A stretch of 64,000 nt of DNA from Actinoplanes italicus. GTDB lineage: Bacteria > Actinomycetota > Actinomycetes > Mycobacteriales > Micromonosporaceae. The notes under the pieces were generated by a model. It had not been told where the DNA came from, did no database searches, and saw nothing but the letters and a program-made list of their open reading frames with translations. Positions 25,243 to 34,678 of this stretch are shown here, piece by piece (within the stretch, counting starts at the first letter, position 1; each line of letters opens with the position of its first letter). The stretch covers positions 1 to 64,000 of the forward strand of contig NZ_PVMZ01000031.1 of assembly GCF_003001815.1 (NCBI RefSeq). Reading direction: 5' to 3'. A program made the translations under genes and the position numbers.

Positions 25243-28200
25243 ATGACTGGGCTCATGAGACCCCGCCGGTTGTTCGCCCAGAGCCTCGGTGGCGCGATCG
25301 TCACCTCCGCGATCGCGGCCACATCGCTCGTGCCGGGCACAGCGTTCGCGTCCTCGGGCACCGAGACTCTGTCGGTGACCGGGACGGTCCTGTCCGCCAT
25401 CGTCGACCCCGAACACGACGAGCACACCGACCACGTGACACAGGAAGTGGCGATGGTGCGGGTCGACGGGTTCCTGCTGCCGGTCCCGCCCGGCTCGCTG
25501 GCGGGTGCCGACACGGGCCAGAAGGCCACGATCAAGCTGCGCGTACGCCCCGGCACGAGCCGGGCGGCGGCGCTGGCGGCCGCGGCGAAGGTGCCCGCCT
25601 CGGGTCCGGTCCGCGCCCTCGGCCCGACTCCGGCGGCCGTCGTCGACGCGACGCTGGCCGACTCGGCGGCGTCGACCGGCCCGCAGGGGGTGACGCTCGG
25701 CGCGCACAAGCTGAAGGTGCTGCCGATCTTCTGGTCGGGCAAGGACGCCGAGACCCAGACGTCACTCACGGCGCTCGCGAACCAGGCGAAGAGCTACTGG
25801 GCCGAGCAGTCCGGCGGTGGCATCGACATCGGGCTCGAGGTCCGTGACTGGCGGCAGGTGATCGCGCCGTCCGGCAGCTGCAACTACACCGGCATCTACC
25901 AGGCCGCGCTCGCCGCGCACGGGGTCTCCGAGCCGGTGAATCCCAACGAGCACGTGGCGATCTACTTCCCGAAGCAGGCGGACTGCTCCTGGGCGGGCCT
26001 CGGTTCGGTGAACGGGTCGATCATCTGGATCAACGGCTACCCGCTGGAGGACGTGCTCACCCACGAGTTCGGCCACAACCTGGGCCTCGGGCACGCCAAC
26101 AAGGCGACCTGCACGGCGTCGGGCGCCCGCGTCACCCTGTCGGACACCTGCACGATCGCCCAGTACGAGGACGTCACCGACGTGATGGGCTTCGCGATGC
26201 GCGGGGTCCGGTCCGGGAACCTCAACGCGGCGTTCGGGGACTATCTGGGCCTGCAGAAGACCGTCACGGCCTCCACGTGGGAGAAGACCACGGTCGAGCT
26301 GTCGGCGCTGTCGGCGCACACCGGCACCAGCGGCCTGAAGATCCCGACGTCCGCCGGCACCGTGTTCGTCGACTTCCGCCCGGCGGCCGGCCGGGACACC
26401 CGCGCCCCGTCGTGGGCCGGTGTGCAGGCCCGTCTGCGGACCGCGACGAACCCGCCGACCACCCAGCTGCTGGATCTGCAGCCGGGCACCGCGACGGCGT
26501 TCTCGGCGGCGAACCTGCCGGTCGCCGGCAGCTGGCAGATCCCGGGCGGGATGACCCTGAAGGTCACCATGGTCAGCCCGGTCAATGCGACGGTCGAGGT
26601 CCTGCCCGCGGCGGCGGCGGACACCACGGCCCCGTCGGTCGCCCCGGTCATCGTGACGGCGGCGGCCGCAACGAAGGCGGCCGTGCAGACGATCACGTGG
26701 AGCGCGGCCGTGGACAAGGAGTCCGCGATCTCCGCCTACCGGGTGCTGGTGAACGGCGCCGTCGTCAAGGAGACCAAGGGCGACGCACTGACCGCCGACG
26801 TGCCGCTGGCCGAGGGCGAGAACACGGTCGCGGTGGTCGCGGTCAACGGTGTGGGCCTGACCAAGAGCAGCGCGCCGAAGGCCTTCCGGCGTGACTCGAC
26901 CGCACCGGCGGCGGTCACCGGCCTGAAGGTGAGCGTGGACGGCAAGTCGGTCACCTGGACCGCCCCCGCCGACACGGGCACGGCCGTGTCGTACGCGGTG
27001 AGCGTCGACGGCCTGCTCGTCACCACGGTGACCACCCCGACCGCCAAGGTCTCCATCCCGGCCGGTCAGCGGACCGTCTCGGTGAAGCCGTCGGACGCGG
27101 CCGGCAACGTCGGCCCCGCCACCGAGGTCAAGGTGTGGATCGACCCGTCCGCCCCGGTCGCACCGGTCATCACGGCCCCGGCGGCCGACACCTGGGTGAA
27201 GAGCCGTGACGTGAAGGTCGTCTGGAACGCCGCCTCCGCGCCGGGTTCCGGAATCGCCTCGTACACGGTGGCGCTGAAGGACAAGTCCACCACGGTGGCC
27301 GGGAACGTCACCACCGCGACCGTGACCGTACCGGCCGACGGCATCCACCCGATCACGGTCGCCGCGACGAACCTGGCCGGCGTGGTCTCGAAGACCGCCA
27401 CCGTCTCGGTGAAGGTCGACTCGGCCGCCCCGGACGCGGTCAACACCGTCAAGGTGTCGGCCGACCAGTCGAAGCTGACCTGGACCGCCCCCTCCGACAA
27501 GGGCTCTCCCGTGTCGTGGAAGGTGCAGACCGACGGCGGCGCCCCCGTCGTCGTCACCAAGCCCGAGGCGCTGATCACGGCCAACGACGGCGCTCACACG
27601 TGGACGATCACCGCCGTCGACGCGGCCGGCAACAGCGGCAAGGCCACCCCGTTCGCGGCGACGGTCGACCGCACCGCACCGTCACCGCCGGTCATCGTGT
27701 CGCCGGAGGCCGACAGCCTCACCCGTACCGGCCCGGTCACGGTCACCTGGAGGGCGTCCACGGACCCCGAGAGCGGCATCACGTCGTACCTGGTGTCGGC
27801 CGGCAACCAGAAGGCCACGCTGCCGGGGACCGCGACCAGCTGGTCGTTCAAGCCGACCGACGGCAAGCAGACGGTCACGGTCACCGCGGTCAGCGGCATC
27901 GGCGTGTCCTCGAACACCGCGACGACCGTCTTCACGCACGACCAGACCGCTCCGACCGCGGCCGCCCAGGTCACGGTCGGGAACAACGGGACCGTGCTGA
28001 CGTGGAAGGCGGCCACCGACCGTCTGAGCGGCCTCGCCGAGTATTTCGTGTCCCTGGACGGCACCAAGGTCACCACCGTCCCCGCGACCGCGACGTCGAC
28101 GGCCGTCACCACGCCGCCCGGCAAGCACGTCTGGTCGGTCACGGCCGTGGACAAGGCCGGCAACGTCAGCACGGCCGCGCTGTCCGCCCCGGTCTGGATC

Positions 28201-28770
28201 GACACGACCGCCCCGGTCGCGGCCCAGCCGGCGAAGCTGCCCGCCGCCCAGGCGGTCAAGGCGATCAAGGTGTCGTGGGCGGCCGCCGTGGACGCCGAGT
28301 CGGGCATCAAGGGCTACACGATCACCGCGGCCAACGGCACCAAGACGGTCAAGGCGAACGCCACCGCGACGGCGACGACGGCCACCGTGACGGTTCCCGA
28401 GGACGGGTCCTGGCAGGTCGTCGTCCAGGCCACCAACCAGGCCGGCCTGAGCACCGACGCGCCGGCCGGAACGGTCATGGTCGACTCGGCCAAGCTCGCG
28501 GCGCCGGTCATCACCAGCCCGGTCGCGAAGGGCACGACCGGCAAGTCGTTCACCGTCACGTGGACGGCGCCGGCCGCGGGCTCCTCCGGGATCAGCGCCT
28601 ACCTGGTGACCGTCAACGGCAAGGTGTTCGCCACCGTGGACGGGACCACCCTGCAGGCCCCGGTCACCGTGACCGCGGCCAAGGCGACGCCGGTCACGGT
28701 GCTGGTGACCGCGGTGAACGGGGCCGGTCTGGCCGGTAAGGCCGCCAGCGTGAGCTTCACGGCCGCCTGA
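25243..28770 (+). CDS. Secreted multi-domain metzincin-like metalloprotease with Ig/FnIII-like repeats
   Basis: The 1175-residue exoprotein has a signal peptide (to about residue 37, FASSG). Its peptidase domain carries the zinc motif HEFGHNLGLGH at residue 274, matching HExxHxxGxxH of metzincins. From ~450 to the end there are about seven Ig/FnIII-like beta-sandwich modules, most introduced by DTTAPVAAQP-like or DSAAPDAV-like linkers and a recurring SGI-aromatic-Y pattern. It probably degrades extracellular protein, with the modules as spacers or ligand-binding units. The start is ATG 25243 or ATG 25255, both just before the signal peptide; upstream frame is non-specific. Its 3' end overlaps the convergent VanX-like gene by 14 bases. 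Confidence 0.87.
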   Translation: MTGLMRPRRLFAQSLGGAIVTSAIAATSLVPGTAFASSGTETLSVTGTVLSAIVDPEHDEHTDHVTQEVAMVRVDGFLLPVPPGSLAGADTGQKATIKLRVRPGTSRAAALAAAAKVPASGPVRALGPTPAAVVDATLADSAASTGPQGVTLGAHKLKVLPIFWSGKDAETQTSLTALANQAKSYWAEQSGGGIDIGLEVRDWRQVIAPSGSCNYTGIYQAALAAHGVSEPVNPNEHVAIYFPKQADCSWAGLGSVNGSIIWINGYPLEDVLTHEFGHNLGLGHANKATCTASGARVTLSDTCTIAQYEDVTDVMGFAMRGVRSGNLNAAFGDYLGLQKTVTASTWEKTTVELSALSAHTGTSGLKIPTSAGTVFVDFRPAAGRDTRAPSWAGVQARLRTATNPPTTQLLDLQPGTATAFSAANLPVAGSWQIPGGMTLKVTMVSPVNATVEVLPAAAADTTAPSVAPVIVTAAAATKAAVQTITWSAAVDKESAISAYRVLVNGAVVKETKGDALTADVPLAEGENTVAVVAVNGVGLTKSSAPKAFRRDSTAPAAVTGLKVSVDGKSVTWTAPADTGTAVSYAVSVDGLLVTTVTTPTAKVSIPAGQRTVSVKPSDAAGNVGPATEVKVWIDPSAPVAPVITAPAADTWVKSRDVKVVWNAASAPGSGIASYTVALKDKSTTVAGNVTTATVTVPADGIHPITVAATNLAGVVSKTATVSVKVDSAAPDAVNTVKVSADQSKLTWTAPSDKGSPVSWKVQTDGGAPVVVTKPEALITANDGAHTWTITAVDAAGNSGKATPFAATVDRTAPSPPVIVSPEADSLTRTGPVTVTWRASTDPESGITSYLVSAGNQKATLPGTATSWSFKPTDGKQTVTVTAVSGIGVSSNTATTVFTHDQTAPTAAAQVTVGNNGTVLTWKAATDRLSGLAEYFVSLDGTKVTTVPATATSTAVTTPPGKHVWSVTAVDKAGNVSTAALSAPVWIDTTAPVAAQPAKLPAAQAVKAIKVSWAAAVDAESGIKGYTITAANGTKTVKANATATATTATVTVPEDGSWQVVVQATNQAGLSTDAPAGTVMVDSAKLAAPVITSPVAKGTTGKSFTVTWTAPAAGSSGISAYLVTVNGKVFATVDGTTLQAPVTVTAAKATPVTVLVTAVNGAGLAGKAASVSFTAA

Positions 28771-29488
28771 CCTCGGCCGCGATGGCCGGATCCGCCGCGG
28801 GGCGGGTCCGGCCATCGGCGTGTTTCGCCGGGTTCAGCCGGACGGGGGCGTAGCGGGCGCGGCTGTTGCCGGTCACATGGGCCCAGTACCGCTCGCCGTA
28901 CGACCAGTGCCACCACTCGGTCGGATAGTTCACCAGGCCCGCCGACGTGAGCGCCGCCGACATGGCCCGCCGGTTGCGCCGCGCCGGCTCTCCGATGTTG
29001 CCCGCCGCGGTGAAACAGGCGTTCGCGCTCTCGACGGGCGTCGCGTCGACCGGGGTGCCCATGTCGAGCTCGACGCCGTCGGAGGTGCACAGCGTCAGGT
29101 CGACCGCGCCGCCGGTGCTGTGCGGCGCCACGTGCACGGGCGAGACGTACTTGGTGGCCTCGACGTACACCCGGTCCTCCGGCCACTCGGGGTACCGGGC
29201 GCGAAGCTCGCCGAGGTAGCCGTCGAACAGCGACTGCTGCCGGTCCAGTGGGCGATACCCCTCGGTGATCAGGAACCGCAGGCCGCCGGGCAGCGCGGCC
29301 TGGGCGTCCAGCAGCCGTGACACCACGCCCTCACGCAGATGGCCGAACGCGCCGGCCTCGTCGGCGTAACGCCGGTCGAGCCGGAGCCCGGACACCGTAC
29401 GCAGATCGACGAGGGGCTCGCCCGAGTCCCCCGCCTCGATGGCGTCGATGCGGGGGTCGGAGAGCAGGACAAAGGAATCGGCCGTCAT
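28757..29488 (-). CDS. VanX-like D-Ala-D-Ala dipeptidase (M15D)
   Basis: The 243-residue metallopeptidase has the M15 zinc-binding motif SxHxxGxAxD as [13 protein letters not shown] and the catalytic/zinc motif [29 protein letters not shown] matches the substrate Arg-containing segment of VanX/DdpX. It would cleave D-Ala-D-Ala released from peptidoglycan. No VanH, VanA or VanR/S genes are adjacent, so a nutrient-recycling role as in E. coli DdpX is more likely than vancomycin resistance. It overlaps the ABC ATPase gene by four bases and is the last gene of that transporter operon, which suggests the transporter imports the products or related amino acids. Confidence 0.9.
   Translation of the reverse strand: MTADSFVLLSDPRIDAIEAGDSGEPLVDLRTVSGLRLDRRYADEAGAFGHLREGVVSRLLDAQAALPGGLRFLITEGYRPLDRQQSLFDGYLGELRARYPEWPEDRVYVEATKYVSPVHVAPHSTGGAVDLTLCTSDGVELDMGTPVDATPVESANACFTAAGNIGEPARRNRRAMSAALTSAGLVNYPTEWWHWSYGERYWAHVTGNSRARYAPVRLNPAKHADGRTRPAADPAIAAEVRRP
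28780..28817 (+). terminator. Terminator-like hairpin after the metalloprotease
   Basis: A 17-bp stem with one G-T wobble (CGATGGCCGGATCCGCC / GGCGGGTCCGGCCATCG) and a 4-base loop starts ten bases after the metalloprotease stop. It lies within the 3' end of the convergent dipeptidase gene. Confidence 0.65.
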
Positions 29489-30276
29489 GCCGACCCATCC
29501 TTGCGTACGCCGATCTCGGTCTCACTGACGCTCGCCGGTTCGAGGACGCGGTGCAGGAACTCGCGGGTGCGCTCCTCGCGGGGCCGGCCGAACACGTCCG
29601 CGGGCGGCCCCTGTTCCACGATCACGCCGCCGTCCATGAAGACGACGCGGTTGGCGACCTCGCGGGCGAACGCCATCTCGTGGGTGACCACGAGCATGGT
29701 CATACCCTCGGCGGCCAGCCCGCGCATCACCGCGAGCACCTCGCCCACGAGCTCCGGGTCGAGGGCGCTGGTCGGCTCGTCGAAGAGCATGAGCTGTGGG
29801 TCCATCGCCAGGGAACGGGCGATCGCGGCGCGCTGTTGCTGACCGCCGGAGAGCTGGGCCGGGTAAGCGGCGGCCTTGTCGAGCAGGCCGACGCGGGTCA
29901 GGTTCCCGGTCGCGATCCGCTCGGCCTCGGCGCGGCCGCGCTTGAGGACCCGCCGCTGGGCGATCGTCACGTTCTCCCGCACGGTGAGGTGCCCGAACAG
30001 GTTGAACTGCTGAAAGACCATACCGATCCCACGGCGTACGGCATCGATGTCGCAGTCCGGGTCGGTGACCTCGACGCCCGCCACCCGGATGGAACCGGCG
30101 GTCGGCTCCTCGAGCAGGTTCACGCAGCGCAGCAGCGTCGACTTGCCCGACCCGGACGGCCCGATGACGCAGACCACCTCGCCGGGCTCCACCTCCAGGT
30201 CGATGCCGCGCAGCACCTCCAGGGCGCCGAAGGACTTGTGCAGGCCGCTGATCTCGATCGTCGACATTCCACTCAC
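29485..30276 (-). CDS. Polar amino-acid ABC transporter, ATP-binding protein
   Basis: The 263-residue ATPase has Walker [10 protein letters not shown], the Q-loop [15 protein letters not shown] typical of the polar-amino-acid (GlnQ/HisP) family, ABC signature [15 protein letters not shown] and Walker [15 protein letters not shown], with the H-loop His in [12 protein letters not shown]. It energises uptake through the adjacent permease and lipoprotein. ATG 30267 (MSTIEI) is an alternative start nine bases in. It overlaps the permease and dipeptidase genes by four bases each. Confidence 0.95.
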   Translation of the reverse strand: MSGMSTIEISGLHKSFGALEVLRGIDLEVEPGEVVCVIGPSGSGKSTLLRCVNLLEEPTAGSIRVAGVEVTDPDCDIDAVRRGIGMVFQQFNLFGHLTVRENVTIAQRRVLKRGRAEAERIATGNLTRVGLLDKAAAYPAQLSGGQQQRAAIARSLAMDPQLMLFDEPTSALDPELVGEVLAVMRGLAAEGMTMLVVTHEMAFAREVANRVVFMDGGVIVEQGPPADVFGRPREERTREFLHRVLEPASVSETEIGVRKDGSA

Positions 30277-31067
30277 CTCTCCCGTCCGGCGCGGCGCTCC
30301 AGACCGCGGACCAGCTGCGACAGCGGCAGCGTGATCACCAGGTAGAGCAACCCGGCCACCACCAGCGGCGTCGGGTTGACCCGGGTGTTGAGCGCGTCGC
30401 CGGCGAACTTGGTGAGCTCGATCGTCGTCGCGGTGACGCCCAGGACGTACACCAGGGACGTGTCCTTGGTCAGCAGGATGATCTCGTTGGTCAGTGGCGG
30501 GATCACGATGCGGAACGCCTGCGGCAGGATGATCGACACCATCGCGCGCGGGTGCGACATGCCGAGGGTCCGGGCCGCTTCGAGCTGCCCCTTCGGAACG
30601 GCCTGGATGCCGGCGCGGATGGTCTCGGCCATGTACGCGGCGGCGGTCAGGCCGAGGCCGACGGTCACCGAGCCGTACACGCCACCGGGGATCTCCCGGT
30701 CCGGGAACGCCAGTGGCACGCCGTACCCGACCATGAAGAGCACGAGCAGCGACGGCAGGCCCCGGAACAGCTCGATGTACGCGGTGGCGAACCAGCGGTA
30801 CGGCAGGATCGACGACAGCCGCATCAGCGCCAGGATCAGCCCGAGCGTCAGACCGAAGACGAAGGCAAGCAGGGTGTACGTGATGGTGTTGCGCAGAGCG
30901 ACGGTGATCGCCTCGGGGAACATCTCCCCGGCGATGTCGAGCCGGAAGAAGGCCTCGGACAGGCGCGCCCAGTCCGCGGCGCCGACGACGGCGAGGATCG
31001 CCAGGCCGAAGACGACGTAACCGGCGACACGGAAGACCTTCCTCCGGCGACGTGGACTCAGTTTCAT
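30273..31067 (-). CDS. Polar amino-acid ABC transporter, permease
   Basis: The 264-residue inner-membrane protein has five or more hydrophobic helices and the HisM/GlnP-type EAA loop ([33 protein letters not shown]). ATG 31067 overlaps the binding-protein stop (ATGA). A much longer open frame continues upstream but is a shadow of the binding-protein gene in another frame. As only one permease gene is present, the transporter probably uses a homodimeric channel. Confidence 0.94.
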   Translation of the reverse strand: MKLSPRRRRKVFRVAGYVVFGLAILAVVGAADWARLSEAFFRLDIAGEMFPEAITVALRNTITYTLLAFVFGLTLGLILALMRLSSILPYRWFATAYIELFRGLPSLLVLFMVGYGVPLAFPDREIPGGVYGSVTVGLGLTAAAYMAETIRAGIQAVPKGQLEAARTLGMSHPRAMVSIILPQAFRIVIPPLTNEIILLTKDTSLVYVLGVTATTIELTKFAGDALNTRVNPTPLVVAGLLYLVITLPLSQLVRGLERRAGRER

Positions 31068-31885
31068 GCGGCGGGTTTCTCGCCGATCCAGGTCGCGTAG
31101 ATCTTGTCGTACGTGCCGTCGGCGCGTGCCGCCGCGATCGCCTCGTTGACGGCCTTGAGCAGCTCGGCGTTGCCCTTCTTGACGGCGAAGCCGTACTGCT
31201 CGCCGGTGTCGAAGCCGGCCGCCACGGCGACCTTGCCGGGGTTGGCCTTGATGTACTCGTTCCAGACCGGCAGGTCGTTGACGGCCGCCTCGACCTGGTT
31301 GGTGGCCAGTGCCTGCTGGAGCGCGGCGAGGTCCTTGTAGGAGACCACCTCGATGTCGAGCTTCTTCTCCGCGACCTGCGCCTTGATGTAGTCCTCGCCG
31401 GTGGTGCCGCCCTGCACGCCGAGGCGCTTGCCGACCAGCTGGTCGAGGCCCTTGACCTGGCTGCCGGTGTTCACGGCGAGCGCCTGGGTGGCGTCGAAGT
31501 ACGGGTCGGAGAAGTCCAGGACCTTCTTGCGCTCGTCGGTGATCGTCATCCCGGCCGCGGCCACGTCGCACTTGCCGGAGTTGAGGTCGGCGCCGGACTT
31601 GATGCCCTCGAACGGCGTGTCGACGATCGCCTGCGTGACGCCCAGTTTCACGGCGACCAGGTCGATGAGCGCCACGTCGAAGCCGACGACCTTGCCGCTC
31701 GCGTCCTTGGACTGGAACGGTGCGTACGGAAGGTGCGTGCACGTGGTCAGCGAGCCGGTCTTGATCAGCGGGACCCCGCTCGCGGTGGTGCCGCCGGTGT
31801 CCTCCTTGGCGCACCCCGCCATGCCCATCGCCAGCACGGCGACCGCCAGTACAGCCGTCCTCGGAATGTGTCCGAGCATGCTCAT
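31064..31885 (-). CDS. Polar amino-acid ABC transporter, substrate-binding lipoprotein
   Basis: The 273-residue protein has a lipoprotein signal peptide ending in the lipobox MAGC (Cys ~24) and the SBP_bac_3 fold ([30 protein letters not shown], and the [23 protein letters not shown] hinge segment). It would capture amino acids or peptides outside the membrane. It is first in the operon with permease, ATPase and dipeptidase. ATG 31879 is a possible alternative start. Confidence 0.94.
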   Translation of the reverse strand: MSMLGHIPRTAVLAVAVLAMGMAGCAKEDTGGTTASGVPLIKTGSLTTCTHLPYAPFQSKDASGKVVGFDVALIDLVAVKLGVTQAIVDTPFEGIKSGADLNSGKCDVAAAGMTITDERKKVLDFSDPYFDATQALAVNTGSQVKGLDQLVGKRLGVQGGTTGEDYIKAQVAEKKLDIEVVSYKDLAALQQALATNQVEAAVNDLPVWNEYIKANPGKVAVAAGFDTGEQYGFAVKKGNAELLKAVNEAIAAARADGTYDKIYATWIGEKPAA

Positions 31886-32003
31886 ATGTCTCTCCCGGCC
31901 CGATCAGAACCATAGTGGACCATGACAGACTAATCCAATGTGGCCTACCGGGCGGGTGGGCACTCCCCCGGCGCGGGCACGACCGCCGGAAGTCCGTTTG
32001 CGA

Positions 32004-32015
32004 TTAACCGGTTAA
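32004..32015. promoter_or_regulatory. 12-bp perfect palindrome
   Basis: TTAACCGGTTAA lies in the 160-base gap between the divergent ABC-transporter operon and a small Cys-containing protein, 32 bases before the latter's ATG. It is a candidate operator. Confidence 0.4.
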
Positions 32016-32046
32016 GACTCCACCCCGAGTGGGCACTCATACACAC

Positions 32047-32463
32047 ATGTCGATCGTCAGCGAAGATTTGAAGGTTTGCCCGGCCAGGATCACGCTCGAC
32101 GCCGCCCAGCTCGCTTTCTTCAACGAGCTGCCGGCCGACGCGCCGAGCGTGCAGTCGGCCCTGCGCTGCGAGCTCGAGCAGGGCCACGAGGGCTCGCACG
32201 CGGCACTGGGCCACCAGGGAGGCACGACGACGTGGTGGGTCCAGTGGACGCTGAGCGCCTCCGAGATCAATCCCTACACCTGGTGCTCGGCGGCGAGCAC
32301 GCCTCAGTCCGCCGAACCCGACGAGCACGACGAGCACGACGACCGGGACGACCGGGACGACCGGGACGACCGGGACGACCGCGACGACCGGGGCTGCGCG
32401 CTGTTCGACGGGCATCCCGGCACGTGCTCGCTCGGCGTGCGACCTCGCCCGGTCGAGGTCTGA
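32047..32463 (+). CDS. Small Cys/His protein with Asp-Asp-Arg tandem repeat
   Basis: The ~138-residue protein contains a CELEQGHEGSHAA motif, a Cys-GH-x-G-x-H pattern common in small actinobacterial proteins that may bind metal, and a related CALFDGHPGTC at the C-terminus. Between them a 9-base repeat encodes DEHDEHDDRDDRDDR-type acidic/basic sequence (32319-32390). No signal peptide is seen. Function is unknown. The start is uncertain: ATG 32047 has no clear ribosome-binding site and GTG 32029 is an alternative. Confidence 0.6.
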   Translation: MSIVSEDLKVCPARITLDAAQLAFFNELPADAPSVQSALRCELEQGHEGSHAALGHQGGTTTWWVQWTLSASEINPYTWCSAASTPQSAEPDEHDEHDDRDDRDDRDDRDDRDDRGCALFDGHPGTCSLGVRPRPVEV

Positions 32464-32483
32464 ATCGGTTCAGTACCCGCTGG

Positions 32484-34055
32484 TCAGGCGGCGGCGAGCT
32501 GGTTGCGGCCGGCCCGTTTGGCGACATAGAGGTGGGCGTCGGCCCGGTCGTACAGGTCGCGGCCCGCCTCGCCGGGGCGGCACGCGGCCAGGCCCATGCT
32601 CAGGGTGACCGTGAGGCCGGGCATGACGGCGTCCCAGTCGCGGGACTCGATCACGCGGCGGATGCGTTCGGCGACCTGCCGGGCCTCCTTCTCCGTGGTG
32701 GCCAGGAACAGCGCGAACTCGTCGCCGCCGAAGCGGATCGCCACCTCGTCGTGGCGGCAGTGCGCGCGCAGGACTCCGGCGATCTCGCCGAGCACCCGGT
32801 CGCCGACGCCGTGCGAGTAGCGGTCGTTGATGGCCTTGAAGTGGTCCACGTCGATGAGCAGCAGCGATCCGCCGGCCATGACGGCGCCGATCCGGCGGTC
32901 GAACATCCGCCGGTTGCCCAGGCCGGTGAGCGGGTCCGAGGTGGCGGCCATGTCGGCACTGGTCCGGGCCGCCTCGAGCTCGACACGCCGGTAGGCCTGC
33001 CGCAACATGGTGCGCCGGTCCATCCGCAGCTGCCACAGCGCCTGGACGTGGTCGTGCAGCGACTCCAGCATCGACTGGGTGGCCTCGCCGGGGAACTCGA
33101 GCGCGGCGGTGACCGCCAGTTCGTACTGGAAGAGCAGCCGCTCCGCCCGCAGGACGGCGTGCTCCAGGCCGGCCCGGAACTCGCGGCGGGCGGCCCGCCA
33201 TTCGCCGGTGGCGCGCAGCGCGAGCCCGTGCGCGAGGTGCAGCAGGCGCGACTCGTGCAGCTGGCCGGTCGCGCGCATGCGGGGCAGCAGGTCGCCGACG
33301 ATGGCGAACGCCTCCGCGATGCGGCCGGACTTGGCGTGGCAGACGGCGAGCAGCGCCGCGCCCAGTGGTGTGTCGATGCCCTGCTCCAGCCAGTACCGCA
33401 GGACCGGCTCGCATCGGGCGATCAGGCCCGCCGCCTCCTCGGTACGGCCGACCTGCTCCAGCCGCAGCGCCCACTCCAGCCACAGCTCGGCGTGGGTCAG
33501 TTCGGCGCCGGAGCGGTACAGGTCGTCCGGGGAGTCGAACGACTCCAGGCAGCGCTGCATCGCGTCGTCGGCGAGTTCGAACAGGTCGGCGCTGCGGGCC
33601 GCCTCGCCGAGTGACGACATGGCGGAGAAGTAGCGCGCCCCCTGTCGGGGTGCCACGTCGAGCAGGGTCATCGACCGGGCCACGTGGTGCAGGCCGTCGT
33701 CGATGCGGCCGAGGTGGATGAGGACCCGGGCGGCGTCGGCGAGGATCTTGGCGTCGGTGGCCTTGGGGCCGCCCAGCAGCGCCTGGTCGGCGATCAGCTC
33801 CTCGGCGATCTGCAGGGCCTCGTCGAGGCGGCCGAGCGCGTTCAGGGCGTACATCCGGCCGAGCCGGACGATCCGGTGGGTGCGCAGGTCGCCGAGCGTC
33901 AGCGCGATCGCCTCGGCCTCGTCGGCGGCGAGCAGCGTCTCGGTGTGGTGACCACGGATGGTCAGGTCATGCACACGCAACGCGAGGCCGGGGTGCGGCC
34001 CGTACGGTGACACCAGCACCGGCAGGCGGTTCTTCGGCAGGGCCCCGTTTCGCAT
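32484..34055 (-). CDS. TPR-like / GGDEF diguanylate cyclase
   Basis: The 523-residue protein has an N-terminal ~340-residue helical repeat region (for example GRMYALNALGRLDEALQIAEEL, characteristic of TPR-like hairpins) and a C-terminal GGDEF domain (DPLTGLGNRRMFDRRI, then RFGGDEFALFLATTEKEA). The intact GGDEF suggests synthesis of cyclic di-GMP. The inhibitory RxxD I-site is not clearly present (RHDE instead). It has no membrane helix, so it is cytoplasmic. The frame extends far upstream but homology stops at ATG 34055, so that start is preferred. Cyclic di-GMP controls development in actinomycetes; the input signal here is unknown. Confidence 0.88.
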   Translation of the reverse strand: MRNGALPKNRLPVLVSPYGPHPGLALRVHDLTIRGHHTETLLAADEAEAIALTLGDLRTHRIVRLGRMYALNALGRLDEALQIAEELIADQALLGGPKATDAKILADAARVLIHLGRIDDGLHHVARSMTLLDVAPRQGARYFSAMSSLGEAARSADLFELADDAMQRCLESFDSPDDLYRSGAELTHAELWLEWALRLEQVGRTEEAAGLIARCEPVLRYWLEQGIDTPLGAALLAVCHAKSGRIAEAFAIVGDLLPRMRATGQLHESRLLHLAHGLALRATGEWRAARREFRAGLEHAVLRAERLLFQYELAVTAALEFPGEATQSMLESLHDHVQALWQLRMDRRTMLRQAYRRVELEAARTSADMAATSDPLTGLGNRRMFDRRIGAVMAGGSLLLIDVDHFKAINDRYSHGVGDRVLGEIAGVLRAHCRHDEVAIRFGGDEFALFLATTEKEARQVAERIRRVIESRDWDAVMPGLTVTLSMGLAACRPGEAGRDLYDRADAHLYVAKRAGRNQLAAA

Positions 34056-34114
34056 GGTCCTATGGTCGGCCACGAGGACCCGGATGTGAGGTGTCCGCCG
34101 GCAGGCCCGGGCAC

Positions 34115-34636
34115 CTATCCCCCGCGACTGGTGAGGTGGCCCAGCACGACGGCGGTCCACCAGGCGCCCTGGGAGATCAGGGTCGCCAGACCGGATCGGA
34201 TCAACAACGGAGTGGGCGGTACGGTCCACCGGCTCAGCTCGCGCAACAGCGCTCCGGCGTACACCCCGTTGACGCCGACGACCAGGACCGCGATCGCCTT
34301 GGGCCCGGCCGGCAGGCCGAGGAGGGCACCTGACGCGAGCAGCCCGGCGAACCCGAGCCACGTCGGCACGTGCGCGCCGTGGGCGGTACGCAGCACGTCG
34401 GCGAACGTGCGCCGGCCGGCCAGCCAGAGCAGCCCGAACCAGTCGACCATCAGCACCGCGCCGAACCCGGCCACCACCGACCCGAGGTGCAGCAGCAGCG
34501 CGACGTCGTGCACCACCGGTGAGATCCGCTGGCGCCCGCTGACGGCCAGGACCGTCAGCCAGCACAGCACGACGGCCGCCAGCTGCCATGTGAGCGGGGC
34601 GGGGCGCCGGTGCCGGCCGGGTGCGACGACTTCCAC
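34115..34636 (-). CDS. Hypothetical integral membrane protein (four to five TM)
   Basis: The 173-residue protein has hydrophobic segments at about 18-34, 42-68, 92-108, 110-128 and 145-165, separated by short charged loops. I recognise no family signature. It lies between the GGDEF gene and the secreted esterase on the same strand but with gaps of 60 and 42 bases. Coding is supported by the membrane pattern and lack of competing frames. Confidence 0.65.
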   Translation of the reverse strand: MEVVAPGRHRRPAPLTWQLAAVVLCWLTVLAVSGRQRISPVVHDVALLLHLGSVVAGFGAVLMVDWFGLLWLAGRRTFADVLRTAHGAHVPTWLGFAGLLASGALLGLPAGPKAIAVLVVGVNGVYAGALLRELSRWTVPPTPLLIRSGLATLISQGAWWTAVVLGHLTSRGG

Positions 34637-34678
34637 GTACGGGAGACGGGCACCCGGCCGGCGGACAACAGAAATCCG

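Noticed and set aside
28757-29488. Vancomycin-resistance gene
   Set aside because: The VanX-type motifs are present, but no vanH, vanA or vanRS genes are nearby, and it sits in an amino-acid/peptide uptake operon, so resistance cannot be claimed.
30273-31913. 546-codon frame as a single permease fusion
   Set aside because: Its first half is an out-of-frame reading of the binding-protein gene; the permease begins at ATG 31067.
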